A stretch of DNA of 64,000 nt from JADJOY01 sp046331705 [NCBI: bacterium] (lineage in GTDB: Bacteria; JADJOY01), in NCBI GenBank assembly GCA_046331705.1, contig JAXLQJ010000033.1, forward strand, positions 18,032 through 82,031, written 5' to 3'. The position numbers and the translations under genes were made by a program. This document shows positions 36,159 to 46,266 of this stretch, piece after piece. Within the stretch, counting starts at the first letter, position 1. Each line of letters opens with the position of its first letter. Under the pieces are notes generated by a model. That model made no database searches. It was not told the DNA's origin and was given only the letters and a program-made list of their open reading frames with translations.

Positions 36159-38303
36159 ATGAACCGACGTCGATCGACCCGCGGCCGCGCAGCGCCGGCG
36201 GCGGCCACGATGCTCGCGAGCGCGCTCGCCGTGGCGGCCGCAGGTTGCGGCGGCGGCCCGATCACCAATGGCGGCGGCTCGGGCAACGGCGGGCCCGACG
36301 AGCTCGGCCCTGCCGCCACCATCCTGTTTCCGCCCGCCGTGTCCCTCACCGATGCGCGCACGATCGCCGTGCGCGGCACCACCACGCATACCGGCATCGT
36401 CGAGTCGGTGCGCGTGAACGGCGTGCGCGCGGCGAGCGACGATCAGTTCCAGACGTGGACCGCGAACCTGGCGCTCGACGCCGGCAGCAACGCGCTCACC
36501 GTCAGCACCCGCGATCTCAAAGGCTTCGAGAACCGCAGCGCCGCCAGCGCCGCCATTCGTTCGATCGCGATCCTCTCGGCCCCGGCCTACGCGGCGCTCG
36601 ACCCCGAGCGCGACCTGCTCTACGTGTCCGATCGCGGACGCGGCGCCGTGACGTCGATCGACCTCGCCACCGGCGCGATGCGCTACGTGAGCGCCGACGG
36701 AGTCGGTGGCGGCCTGCCGCTCGGCGCTCCCGGTGGGATCGCGCTCGACGCCGCCGCGGGGCGGCTCTTGGTGATCGATCGCGCGCTGCCGGGAGTGCTC
36801 GCGATCGACCCGTTCACCGGCACGCGCTCGATCTTCTCCGACATCGCGGTTGGCGCGGGACCGGTGCTCACCAGCCCCGGCGATCTCGAGGTCGACGCAG
36901 CGCGCGATCGCGTCCTGGTCTCCGATGCGGATCTCGAAGCGCTGGTGACCATCGATCGGACGAGCGGCGATCGCAACGTCGTGAGCGGCGCCGAGGTCGG
37001 CACGGGACCCACACTCGCTGCCGCCGGCGCGGTGGCGATCGACGCCGAGCGCAACCGCGCGTTCGTGGCGAGCGACGTCGCGGACGCGGCGGTGGTGATC
37101 GCCGTGGACCTCACGACTGGCGAGCGCTCGCTCTACGCCGGCGGCTTCGCAGCCATCGACGGCCTCGCCGTCGACCCTGCTCGCAACCTGCTCTACCTGA
37201 GCGATCCGAGTGCCCCGAACCTGCTCGTCTTCGACCTCGCCACCGGCGCGCGCAGCGATTTCTCGGGCCCGCGGCGCGGCAGCGGCGTTCCGCTGGCGCG
37301 GCCCGCCGGTCTCGAGGTGGACGCGGAGCGCGACCGCGTGCTCGTGGTCGAGGAGTCGGCGCTGGTGCTGGCGGTGGATCGCCCCAGCGGTGACCGCACG
37401 CTCGCGTCCACCGACGCGACCGGCGAAGGCCCCGTCCTCGGTCTCGCCACCGCAATCGCCGTCCAGCCGAGCGAGGATCGCGCGCTGATCGCGAGCGCTG
37501 CACCGGCCGCGCTGCTGGCGGTGGACCTCGCGAGCGGCGACCGCACCAGCCTGAGCGACGCGAGCGCCTCGTCCGGCCCGGCCTTGGCGCAGCCGCTGGC
37601 GGTGGCCCTCGACCAAGCGGACGACGCGGCCGCTGCGGCCTACGTCGCGGACGCTTCGCTCGCGGCGCTGGTGCACATCGATCTCGCGAGCCTCGCACGC
37701 ACGATCGTCTCCGATGCGGCGACCGGCGGCGGACCCGCGATCGCGGCGCCCGCGGGCGTGGCGATCGACGGCAGGGCTCGCCGTGCCTACCTCACCGATG
37801 GCGACGCCCGCGCCGTGATCGCCGTGGACCTGAATACCGGCGACCGGGTGGTCGTGTCGGCAGCGGACACCGGCGTGGGGCCCGCGTTCGAGTCCCCGCG
37901 AGGGCTCGCGTACGACGCGAGCGAGACGCGGCTGCTGGTGACCGATTCCGCGCTCGGCGCGGTGCTGGCGGTGAATCCCACGACGGGCGAGCGGCGGGTG
38001 ATCGCCAGCGCCGAGGTCGGCGGCGGTGCCGAGCTCGCGCCGCGAGCCATCGCGCTGGGAACCGAGCCCAGCCGCGCGTGGCTCGTGAACACCACGCGTC
38101 GCGAGGTGCTGTCGCTCGATCTCGCGAGCGGCGACCGCGCGGTGGTTGCGTCCGGGGACGTCGGCACCGGGCCCGGCTTCGAGGCGCCGCTCGGGATCGC
38201 CGTGGACGCCACGCGCGGCACGCTCCTCGTCGCCGACCCGAACGCGCACGCGACGTTCGTCGTCTCGCCCGACACGGGCGAGCGCGTGATCGGATCGCGC
38301 TGA
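36159..38303 (+). CDS. Lipoprotein with twelve tandem beta-propeller repeats
   Basis: 714 residues. Lipoprotein signal with a lipobox ending at Cys30 (AAAGC). Residues ~60-130 look Ig-like (ILFPPAVSLTDARTIAVRG). From ~133 to the end there are about twelve ~48-residue units, each with the pattern (A/L)xVDLxTGxR, GxGPxL, GIAxD and RxLVxD. That equals two six-bladed NHL/YVTN-type propellers. Units are most alike around VDLASGDR (repeats 7 and 11). No catalytic motif. GGAG precedes the ATG, and TAGAAT at 36097-36102 is a candidate -10 box. Predicted outer-membrane-anchored binding or structural protein. Confidence 0.78.
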   Translation: MNRRRSTRGRAAPAAATMLASALAVAAAGCGGGPITNGGGSGNGGPDELGPAATILFPPAVSLTDARTIAVRGTTTHTGIVESVRVNGVRAASDDQFQTWTANLALDAGSNALTVSTRDLKGFENRSAASAAIRSIAILSAPAYAALDPERDLLYVSDRGRGAVTSIDLATGAMRYVSADGVGGGLPLGAPGGIALDAAAGRLLVIDRALPGVLAIDPFTGTRSIFSDIAVGAGPVLTSPGDLEVDAARDRVLVSDADLEALVTIDRTSGDRNVVSGAEVGTGPTLAAAGAVAIDAERNRAFVASDVADAAVVIAVDLTTGERSLYAGGFAAIDGLAVDPARNLLYLSDPSAPNLLVFDLATGARSDFSGPRRGSGVPLARPAGLEVDAERDRVLVVEESALVLAVDRPSGDRTLASTDATGEGPVLGLATAIAVQPSEDRALIASAAPAALLAVDLASGDRTSLSDASASSGPALAQPLAVALDQADDAAAAAYVADASLAALVHIDLASLARTIVSDAATGGGPAIAAPAGVAIDGRARRAYLTDGDARAVIAVDLNTGDRVVVSAADTGVGPAFESPRGLAYDASETRLLVTDSALGAVLAVNPTTGERRVIASAEVGGGAELAPRAIALGTEPSRAWLVNTTRREVLSLDLASGDRAVVASGDVGTGPGFEAPLGIAVDATRGTLLVADPNAHATFVVSPDTGERVIGSR

Positions 38304-38369
38304 GCGTTCGGCCGTGCGCCACACCCGAACGAGCGACGGACAGCAGGCAACGCCAGCGGAGTCCGAACG

Positions 38370-38948
38370 ATGACGGCAGCCATCAGGAAGCGCCCCCCGC
38401 CGCTCGTACGCCACGCCGCGTGGAGCGCGGCACTCGTGCTCGCCGGCCTGCTTCGAGGAGGAACCATGGCCAGGAGTGACTCGCTGACGCTCTCCACCTC
38501 CGCGTTCCGAACCGGTCAACCGATTCCCGCCGAGCACTCGTGTCAGGGCGCGGATCGCTCCCCCGCGCTGACGTGGAGCGGCGAGGTGAACGGTGTGAAG
38601 AGCTGGGCGCTGATCGTCGACGATCCCGACGCGCCAGGCGGCACGTTCGTCCACTGGTTGATCTACGACCTCCCGCCGGCCGCTCGCTCGCTGCCGGCGT
38701 CCGTGCCCGCCGGCGACACCGTCGCGGGAGGCGGCCGCCAGGGGCGCAACGGCTTCGGGACCGTCGGCTACCGCGGCCCCTGCCCACCCCGCGGACACGG
38801 GCCCCACCGCTACGTGTTCACGCTGTCGGCGCTCGACGTCGCGAGCCTCGGGCTGCCGGCCGGTGCGAGCCGAGCCCAGCTCGACGCCGCGATGCGGGGC
38901 CACGCCCTCGCCACCGCGACCTACACCGGCACGTTCGAGCGGAAGTGA
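38370..38948 (+). CDS. YbhB/YbcL-family (Raf kinase inhibitor/PEBP-like) protein
   Basis: 192 residues from this ATG, or 160 from an internal ATG at 38466 that has AGGAGG four bases upstream. The first start adds a plausible signal peptide (basic end, AAWSAALVLAGLL, cleavage near TMA), as in periplasmic YbcL; the second matches cytoplasmic YbhB in length. Family motifs are clear: HSCQGADRSPALTW, LIVDDPDAPGGTFVHW, GPCPPRGHGPHRY. PEBP proteins bind phosphatidylethanolamine-like or other small ligands. This is the last gene before the defence island. Confidence 0.85.
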   Translation: MTAAIRKRPPPLVRHAAWSAALVLAGLLRGGTMARSDSLTLSTSAFRTGQPIPAEHSCQGADRSPALTWSGEVNGVKSWALIVDDPDAPGGTFVHWLIYDLPPAARSLPASVPAGDTVAGGGRQGRNGFGTVGYRGPCPPRGHGPHRYVFTLSALDVASLGLPAGASRAQLDAAMRGHALATATYTGTFERK

Positions 38949-39007
38949 CGACACGCCCGCGGTCCTGAACTGACATCCCCACGGATTCCCGTCCGGCATT
39001 AGGACGC

Positions 39008-39053
39008 TCGACCCGTTCGGGAAAACTGTCTAGAGTCCACATATCCAAATGTG
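39008..39053 (+). promoter_or_regulatory. Candidate promoter and operator at the head of the defence island
   Basis: TCGACC (39008-39013), 17 bases, TAGAGT (39031-39036); the boxes are moderate matches to the sigma-70 consensus. An inverted repeat CACAT-N6-ATGTG (39038-39053) falls right across the expected transcription start, about 50 bases before the first defence gene. The stretch is visibly more AT-rich than its surroundings. The sequence is seen; a repressor binding there is inferred. Confidence 0.42.
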
Positions 39054-39100
39054 CCCTCGACTTGCAGGCGTCCGGCTGCGCCTCGAGTAGTTCTCGGCCT

Positions 39101-42100
39101 ATGAGCGATCTTCTTCCCGGCACCGAAGTCGAGGCCCGCGGGCTGCGCTGGGAGGTCGTGTTCAGCCAGGCGGCCGGTCAGCAGACCCTCTACCGTCTGC
39201 GTGGCCTCGAAGGTGCCGTTCGCGGGCGCGAGCTCGATTTGCTGGCGCCGTTCGAGGAGATCCGTCCCAAGAACCGCGGGTTCGAGCCTGAGCGCGCTGC
39301 GCCACTCGCCCACTGGCTCGTCTACCACCGCGCGTTCCTGCTCGAGCAGGCCCTCGGCCCGCACTCGCTCTTGGCGGTCCAGCCGGGGCGCCTCCGGGTG
39401 GAGCCCTACCAGCTCGTCCCGGTGTTGCGCGCGCTCCGCATGAGCCGACCGCGGCTCTTGCTCGCGGATGCGGTCGGACTCGGCAAGACCATCCAGGCCG
39501 GCCTGGTTCTCACCGAGCTCATGGCCCGGCGGCTGGCCCACCGCGTCCTCATCGTCTCGCCGGCCGGTCCCCTTCTCCAGCAATGGATCACCGAGATGCT
39601 CGATCGATTCGGGCTGCGCCTCGACGAGATTGATCGGGCACGACTCGAGGAGATCCGGCGCGGCCACGAGCTCGGTGCCAACCCGTTCGATCACGTGCAC
39701 CTTGGCATCGCCTCGATCGACTTCCTGAAGCAGGAGAAGGTCCTGACTCTCCTCGATCGCGACCACGCGCCGTTCGATGTGGTCATCATCGACGAAGCCC
39801 ACCACTGCTTCGATCTCTCTGGCGCGCTCGAGCGCTCAGAGGACACCCAGCGCCGCCGCCTCGCGGAGGTGCTCGCCCGGCAGTGCGACTCGATGTTGCT
39901 GCTCACGGCGACGCCGCACGACGGAAACGACCGTTCGTTCGCATCGCTCTGCGAGCTTCTCGACCCTTCCCTCGTGGACGGTCGCGGCGAGCTTCGTGGC
40001 CAAGCCTACCGGGGCCACGTCATCCGCCGACTCAAGCGGCACATCAAGGACAAGGACGGAACGGACCGCTTCCGTGAGCGGAAGGTGGATCCGCGCCCGG
40101 TGGTCCCCGAGTCGCCACGCCACGACGCCTTCCTGGCCATGCACCGCAGCCTTCTCGCCCTCGTCGCCCCCGAGCTGCGCCGCGCATTTGGCGCCAAGCG
40201 CTACAGCGACGTGCTCGCGTTCATCGCGCTCTTGAAGCGCAGCGTGTCGACCGTAGCCGCGTGTGGCGCGACCTTGGAAGCCGTTAGCGATCGTTTCAGC
40301 GCAGCACTCACGGAAGGTGCCGAGAGCCAGGAAGCACGTTCCCAGCGCCGCAAGTCGCTCCGCGAGTACGCGCGCAGCCTCGATCGATTCGGCGTGCTCG
40401 GTGCCGAGGCCGAAACCGATGTGCATCGACTCGAGGCCGAGGAGGTGGCTCAGCGGCTCGCCGAGCTCGAGCGCGACCACCGCACCGGGGCGCGCGACGT
40501 CAAACGGATCGCGTCGGTCGTCGACTCGCTCGCTGAGCTGCGCGACCTGGCAACCGACGCTGCTGCCCGCGATCCCAAGCTCGAGCAGCTCGTCGCCGAG
40601 ATCCGCAACATCCGTGCGGTCGAACCCGGTGCGAACGTACTCGTCTATTCCGAGTACGTGGACAGCCAGCGGGTGGCCGCACGCACCATCGCCGAGGCCG
40701 GTCTGGGCGAAGTCCTCACCATGAGCGGCGAGGACGACAACCCCTCCCGCCAGGCCACCACCGAGCGGTTCCGGCTGCACGATGGTTTGGTGCTGGTGAG
40801 CACCGACGCAGCCGCCGAAGGCCTCAATCTTCACCAGCGGTGCCACCACCTGATCCACCTCGAGCTGCCGTTCAATCCAAACCGTCTCGAGCAACGCAAC
40901 GGCCGCATCGACCGCTACGGCCAAACCCGCGATCCGATCGTCCGCTACCTCTACTTACGCGGCACCTTCGAGGAGCGGATCCTGCTCAAGCTCATCGCCA
41001 AGTACGAACGGCAGCGCAAGCGCCTCACGTTTGTCCCCAACACCCTGGGCCTCGCGACATCCACCGATGCGGGCGCCGCTCGCTTGCTCAAGGGGCTGAT
41101 GGCTGAGGAGACCCAGCTCTTCCGCGACACCAGCCCTGCCGTCGAGTTCTTCGCGGCGGACGAGCCAGAAGCGTCGAACGAGGCCACTCAAGAGCTGCTC
41201 GAAGAGATCGATCGGAGCCTCCGATCCTTCGAGGATGCGGCCCGTACCCACACCTGGCTTGGCGACGCCGGCCTCAATGCCGAGGCGCAGCTCGCCACGG
41301 AAGCCGACCAGGCCCTTCGCTCGGGTACCGACCTCGCTCACGTCGACCTTCCACGTTTCGTGGTCGACGCCTGCGTTGCGGACGGCGGCGAGGTCCAGGG
41401 CGCTCTGACTGACCAGACGTTCGAGGTCCGGCTTCCACCGAGCTGGCTCGGTCCGGTGGAGGACTTGCCAGGTTGGGACGCCGCGACCCGCAGTCTCTGC
41501 CTCACCACCCACCTCGACGTCATTCACGATCCGCAGAATCGCCCTGCTGGATACCTGGGCCGTGCTCATCCTCTCGTGCGCCGCGCGCTCGATCGAGTGC
41601 GCAACCTCTCGTTTGGACAATCCGCCGCGAAGGGCGAGGACCCGCGTGTGAGTGCCATCGCGGCACCGGTGCCGACCGAACGGCTCCTACTCACCTATCT
41701 CGCCCGTGTGTCCTCTCCCGCCGGCCGTGAGCTGGAACGTGTGCTGGCGGTCGAAGTGAGCCGCGCGGACGACGGAACGGTGGTCCACGCCAGCGCGGAC
41801 TCGTGGCTGGGTCTGATCAAGTCCGGCCGGGCGGTCTCGACTCGAGACTTGTGGAAGACACGCTTCGCGACTTGGGCCGAACCGCGCTCGCCGAACGCAT
41901 TGTCCGCCGCAACCGCGGCCTTCGAGCCCATCGCCCGCGCGTTCTGCGACGAGCGGCGAAAGGCGATCGTCACCGAGATCGAGGACCTCGATCGCTGGCT
42001 CCGGCAGCGATCCGCGGACATCACCCAGGAGTACCGGCCGACCCAGCAGCAACTGGATCTGACTGCCGGTACCACGGCGACCCAGCCTGAAGCGGCGCCC

Positions 42101-42301
42101 ACCTGGGCCTCGCTCTCGGACCCCATCGAGCGACTCGCCGGCTTCGCGAAGGATCGAGAGCAGCCAGCGAAGAAGCGCAGTGAGGCGCAAGGCGTATTGA
42201 CGCTATATGCGAAGCGCCGCGCGGACCTGGGCACGCGGCTCGGAACGTTGCCGCCCGAAATCGTCCCGCTCGGGCTCCTCATGATTGTCCCAGCTTCCTG
42301 A
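39101..42301 (+). CDS. drmD: SNF2-family DNA helicase/translocase, DrmD-like
   Basis: 1,066 residues. Full SNF2 ATPase core: motif I DAVGLGKT (~123), motif II DEAH (~231), motif III LLLTATPHDGN, and C-terminal lobe with VLVYSEYVDSQR, STDAAAEGLNL and QRNGRIDRYGQ (~598). The N-terminal ~80 residues (LLPGTEVEARGLRWEVV) and ~400 C-terminal residues are accessory and probably bind DNA or partner proteins. Size, architecture and the adenine methyltransferase directly downstream match DrmD of class 1 DISARM. The ATG was chosen over an in-frame TTG upstream because homologous sequence starts here. First gene of the island; the next begins 13 bp later. Confidence 0.8.
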   Translation: MSDLLPGTEVEARGLRWEVVFSQAAGQQTLYRLRGLEGAVRGRELDLLAPFEEIRPKNRGFEPERAAPLAHWLVYHRAFLLEQALGPHSLLAVQPGRLRVEPYQLVPVLRALRMSRPRLLLADAVGLGKTIQAGLVLTELMARRLAHRVLIVSPAGPLLQQWITEMLDRFGLRLDEIDRARLEEIRRGHELGANPFDHVHLGIASIDFLKQEKVLTLLDRDHAPFDVVIIDEAHHCFDLSGALERSEDTQRRRLAEVLARQCDSMLLLTATPHDGNDRSFASLCELLDPSLVDGRGELRGQAYRGHVIRRLKRHIKDKDGTDRFRERKVDPRPVVPESPRHDAFLAMHRSLLALVAPELRRAFGAKRYSDVLAFIALLKRSVSTVAACGATLEAVSDRFSAALTEGAESQEARSQRRKSLREYARSLDRFGVLGAEAETDVHRLEAEEVAQRLAELERDHRTGARDVKRIASVVDSLAELRDLATDAAARDPKLEQLVAEIRNIRAVEPGANVLVYSEYVDSQRVAARTIAEAGLGEVLTMSGEDDNPSRQATTERFRLHDGLVLVSTDAAAEGLNLHQRCHHLIHLELPFNPNRLEQRNGRIDRYGQTRDPIVRYLYLRGTFEERILLKLIAKYERQRKRLTFVPNTLGLATSTDAGAARLLKGLMAEETQLFRDTSPAVEFFAADEPEASNEATQELLEEIDRSLRSFEDAARTHTWLGDAGLNAEAQLATEADQALRSGTDLAHVDLPRFVVDACVADGGEVQGALTDQTFEVRLPPSWLGPVEDLPGWDAATRSLCLTTHLDVIHDPQNRPAGYLGRAHPLVRRALDRVRNLSFGQSAAKGEDPRVSAIAAPVPTERLLLTYLARVSSPAGRELERVLAVEVSRADDGTVVHASADSWLGLIKSGRAVSTRDLWKTRFATWAEPRSPNALSAATAAFEPIARAFCDERRKAIVTEIEDLDRWLRQRSADITQEYRPTQQQLDLTAGTTATQPEAAPTWASLSDPIERLAGFAKDREQPAKKRSEAQGVLTLYAKRRADLGTRLGTLPPEIVPLGLLMIVPAS

Positions 42302-44040
42302 CCGAGACCTCCCTTGGCGCTCGAGCTCCTCGACCACTGCAGGTTCACCGGCCCCGCGCTGCCGGAGCCCTTCGTGCGCTTCGACCTCGAAGCAGCACTG
42401 TTGGCAGCGGACCTTCTGCCCAAACCCAAGGATCTTGCGGACGGCTGGGACTTCCACCGCCGTAAGCTCCGCGACCTTGGCGAACGCGGCGGAAGCGTCC
42501 GGGTGCTCAACCACGTCGTTGAGCCCCTTCTCGAACCCCTCGGTTACACACGGATCGAAGCGGCGATCGAGATCACCACCCGCGAGGGCCCCGAGCACGG
42601 CGGACACCTCCTGGTGAGCGCCGACGGCGCGCATCGTCTGCGGGTTTGGGTACACGGCTTCGACGAGGACCTTGATGCCCCGCCGAGCCGAGCCGCTTAC
42701 CGGTTCAGCCCGGTGCGCATCGCTCAGCGGGTGCTCCTCGCCGCCGGCGAGCGTGAAGGTCTGATCACGAACGGTGCTGAACTCCGAATTCTCATCTCCG
42801 ACCCCGCCCGACCTGACTCGGAGATCTCGATCGATCTGGCCGCTGATTGGCGCCGTGCCCGCAACGTGCCCGATTCCTTCCGCTTGCTGGTCGCGCTCGC
42901 CTCGCCCAAGGGCGTCGCCGCGGTCCCGGACCTCGTGGAGAAGGCCCGGCCCAGCAGGCCCGAGTCACCAAGAACTGCGCAGTCAAGCCCGCGAGGCGAT
43001 CGAGGGGTTCGTCCAGGAAGTCCTCAAACTTTCATCCGCGCAACCGCGAAATCCTCGCCGCTCACCCAGACCGGGAAACCCTGGCCCGGACTTCTGGCGG
43101 GAAGGTTCGATTACCGTCTATCGGCTGCTCTTCATCCTCAAGCTCGAGTCCACCGACGATCCGGCGCGCGCCTTCCCCTTCGCGTCATCGAGCCTGTGGC
43201 GGAAGACCTTCTCACCGTCGACCGCGCTCGCCCCATTCGTCCGTGCGCGCCTCGACGAGCAGGCCGAAACCGGCGCGCTCCTCGAGACTGGTCTTCGCAA
43301 TCTGTTCCGGATGTTCACCGAAGGGCTCGCGGCGCCGGAGATCCACGTCGCGCCGCTCGGCGGCGCGCTTTTCGGCCCCAACGCGACGCCGTTGCTCACC
43401 AGCCCTGCGCTGGGGCGACCGCCGTGGCCCACCTCATCGACCGGCCCGACCGAACCCCAACGAAGCGGACGAGCTCGCGAGCGCGTCTACTACGGCCCGC
43501 TCGATGTCGAGGACCTCGGTCGGGTTCACGAAGCCCTCCTCGAGTTCGAGCCCGGTATGGCCACCGAGCCGATGTGCCGCCTCCGCCGCCAGAAACTCGA
43601 GGTCGTCGTCCCCTCGCCCAAGGTGAGCGCTACCGAGCGGCTACCGAATCGCCTGAACCTCACGTCACCAACCCCGACGGCCTGGGCCGAGGGCGGCGCC
43701 CGTCGCCGCCGCTCTCGATGATGCCGAGGCCTCCGCAGAAGAGAGCGACGCCAGCATTGACGAACCAGAAATCGCTGACGAATCCACCGAGCCCAAGCGC
43801 GGCAAGAAGACCAAGGTCGAATGGATCGAAGCTGATCCACCCCGGCCGCTTCTACCTGCGCGTCGGCCTCGGCCGAAATCCAGCGGCCTTACTACACCCC
43901 GCACTCGTTCGTCCGATTCCTGGTCCAAGAGACCCCGGCCCCCAGGTCGCGGAACGAAGCCCCACGGCGGATCCCAACCCCGCCGCAATCCTCGCCCTCA
44001 AAGGTCCTCGACCCCGCGATGGGGAGCGGTCACTTCCTCG

Positions 44041-45936
44041 TTGAAGCCTGCCGCTTCCTCGGAGAGAAGCTCTACGAAGCCTGCCGCCTCTTGCGACGAG
44101 AGAGCTCGGGAAGCCGAAGCGCGAGCCGAGACGGCCATCGACCCGGACCGCGAAACCGCCCGAACCGGCCGGCCCGCAATGGCGTGCCCGCCTCCTCGGC
44201 CCCTCCCGGACCCCAACGACGAGCTCGCCTATCCTCCCGACCCACGCAATCGAAGACACCGCGAGAGGCACTTCCGGAGCGGAAGGCTCCCCGCCTCGCC
44301 GCCGGCTCGTCGCTGTGCACTGCCTGTACGGCGTCGACAAGAACCCACTCGCTGTCGAACTGGGCGAAGCTCTCGCCAGCCTCGAATCCCACGCCGAGGG
44401 TCTACCCTCACGTTTCTCGATCATCGACTGGTGCTCGGCGACGCGTTGACCGGCCCGTTCTTCGAGCACCTACTGACATTCCCGGGAACCCAACAGCCGC
44501 TCGACGACCTGTTCACCAAGGGCCTGCGAGAGCAGCTCACCAAAGTGCTCGCCGCCGCCCTCGTCCACGTCCGTGAGCTGGAAGCCACCGTCGGCGTCAC
44601 CCTCGCCGACCTCCTCGCAAAACAGGCGGCGATGGCGAAGCTGAACGCGGCGCTCGCGCCCTTCCACACTCTCGCCGCTGTCTGGGCCGGCGGCGTGATG
44701 CTCGGTGGCCGCGCCTGCGACGACGTCGGCTACGGGGACCTCACACGCTCCATCGCGGACCACGGCGTTGCAGACCCGGCGGCCCTCTCGCACCCCACCA
44801 TGGGCCGGATGCTCGCAACCGGCATTGGCGCAACTGGAGGCGCCCAGGCAGGCCCAGACGCGCCCCGCGCTCTCCCCTACGACCTCACCTTTCCCGAAGT
44901 CTTCTTCCCCACCGGCTCAGCCGTCGCCAAACGTGGATTCGACGTCGTGCTGGGCAACCCACCGTGGGACGCGATTCAGTTCAAGTCCAAGGAATTCTTC
45001 GCCGCGTTCGACTTCGAAATCTTGAGCGCACCCACGAAGCGTGAACGTGAGCGAATGGAGGTAGAAGCCCTCCAGGCCCCAGCAGTGCGAGCCCTGCTCG
45101 AGCACTACAAGGAGGACTTCGAGCAGCAGAAGCGGGCCAACGACGTCCTCTACCGCTACCAGAAGGTCCAGATCGAAGGCGACCTCGCTGGGCGGCAGCT
45201 TGATGCGTTCCGGGTGTTCATGGAACGGAATGCGCAGCTTCTCGCACCGACCGGGTGCTTGACCGGTGTCGTTGTCCTATCCGCCTTCCACGCCAACGAG
45301 GGTGCAACTGGCGTTCGGCGGCTGTATCTCGAAGAAATGGGCCTACGCTGCTGCTACTCGTTTGAGAACCGGCGGAAACTCTTCGAGATCGACTCGCGGT
45401 TCAAGTTTGCGATCATCCTTGCATCGCGAACGGGACCGACCCTCGAGTTCCCATGCGCATTCTACCTTCATGACGACGAGTGGCTCTTCCAACCGAGGGC
45501 AGCGATCCGATACAGCTTGGCGTTCGTACGTCGCACTGGCGGACCTCACTTGAGCATCATTGAACTTCGCTGCCGAATGGATCAGATGATTGCGAATCAA
45601 ATGCATCAATGCGCACAATCGTTTGTCGGCGTTACGAGCCGGCTGGGTGTGCGGCTTCAAAAGAGTCCTGCCGCTCTGGACATATCCAAGTACAGCCGAC
45701 GCTTTGAAGAGGCTCCACGGCATACTCATAAGCATGAGCATCCCGTCCGTGGATCTGCCCTCCTGGAAGATTGGTGGTACACGAAGGCAAGACATTTCGC
45801 GATTTCGGACGACAGATGGGGATCACATCCTCGCTATTTGCTTCCATTAGCAAAGGCGAACGACTTGCCGCTTCACGTGGAGCGAGCATGTGACTATCAA
45901 ATTGCAATTAAAGAAAAATTTCTGCTCAACAAATGA
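44041..45936 (+). pseudogene. Methyltransferase fragment: catalytic NPPW and start of target-recognition region
   Basis: The largest open piece of the broken methyltransferase. Homology in this frame really begins near 44408 ([17 protein letters not shown]); codons before that include only a short homologous patch ([18 protein letters not shown]). Key segments are LPYDLTFPEVFF, motif IV VVLGNPPWDAIQFK, and the Eco57I-type segment KRANDVLYRYQKVQ. The piece ends in the target-recognition region at a stop codon that follows an A-rich run; sequence resembling the continuation (CSTNERTIIASLMPPG) resumes at once in the next frame. Confidence 0.7.
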
Positions 45937-46200
45937 GCGCACAATCATCGCATCCCTTATGCCTCCTGGCGTCGTATTCGTAGATAGCTGCCTGGTGGAT
46001 GCCAACGTAAGGGCGTCTACCCGCGCTTGTCGACTATTTCTTTTGTCAATCCTTAATACCTTTGCATTTGACTGGATTGCACGACAATACATCGCGTCAA
46101 ACGTCAACCTCTTCATACTTGAATGCTTGCCGACCCCAGCGGTTGAGTCTCAAATCGCCTTCTTGTCTCGGGCAGCCCTACGACTGTCCTGCAACCACGC
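45560..46200 (+). other. AT-rich target-recognition segment within the methyltransferase
   Basis: Base composition falls sharply here relative to every neighbouring gene; for instance the run around 45895-45935 is mostly A and T. By position it matches the target-recognition part of Eco57I-type methyltransferases, downstream of the NPPW motif. Swapping of recognition domains between strains is well known in restriction-modification enzymes, so a recently acquired recognition domain is the simplest reading. Confidence 0.5.
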
Positions 46201-46266
46201 GAGCTATGCGCCGCTCTGGCACGAGCAGGTCGGTGACGCTTGGCATGAACCCACGCCGCCACTTTC

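Noticed and set aside
36126-38999. Open frame of ~950 codons on the minus strand with regular internal repeats
   Set aside because: The repeats are the mirror of the twelve-unit propeller gene on the plus strand, which has a lipobox and ribosome binding site.
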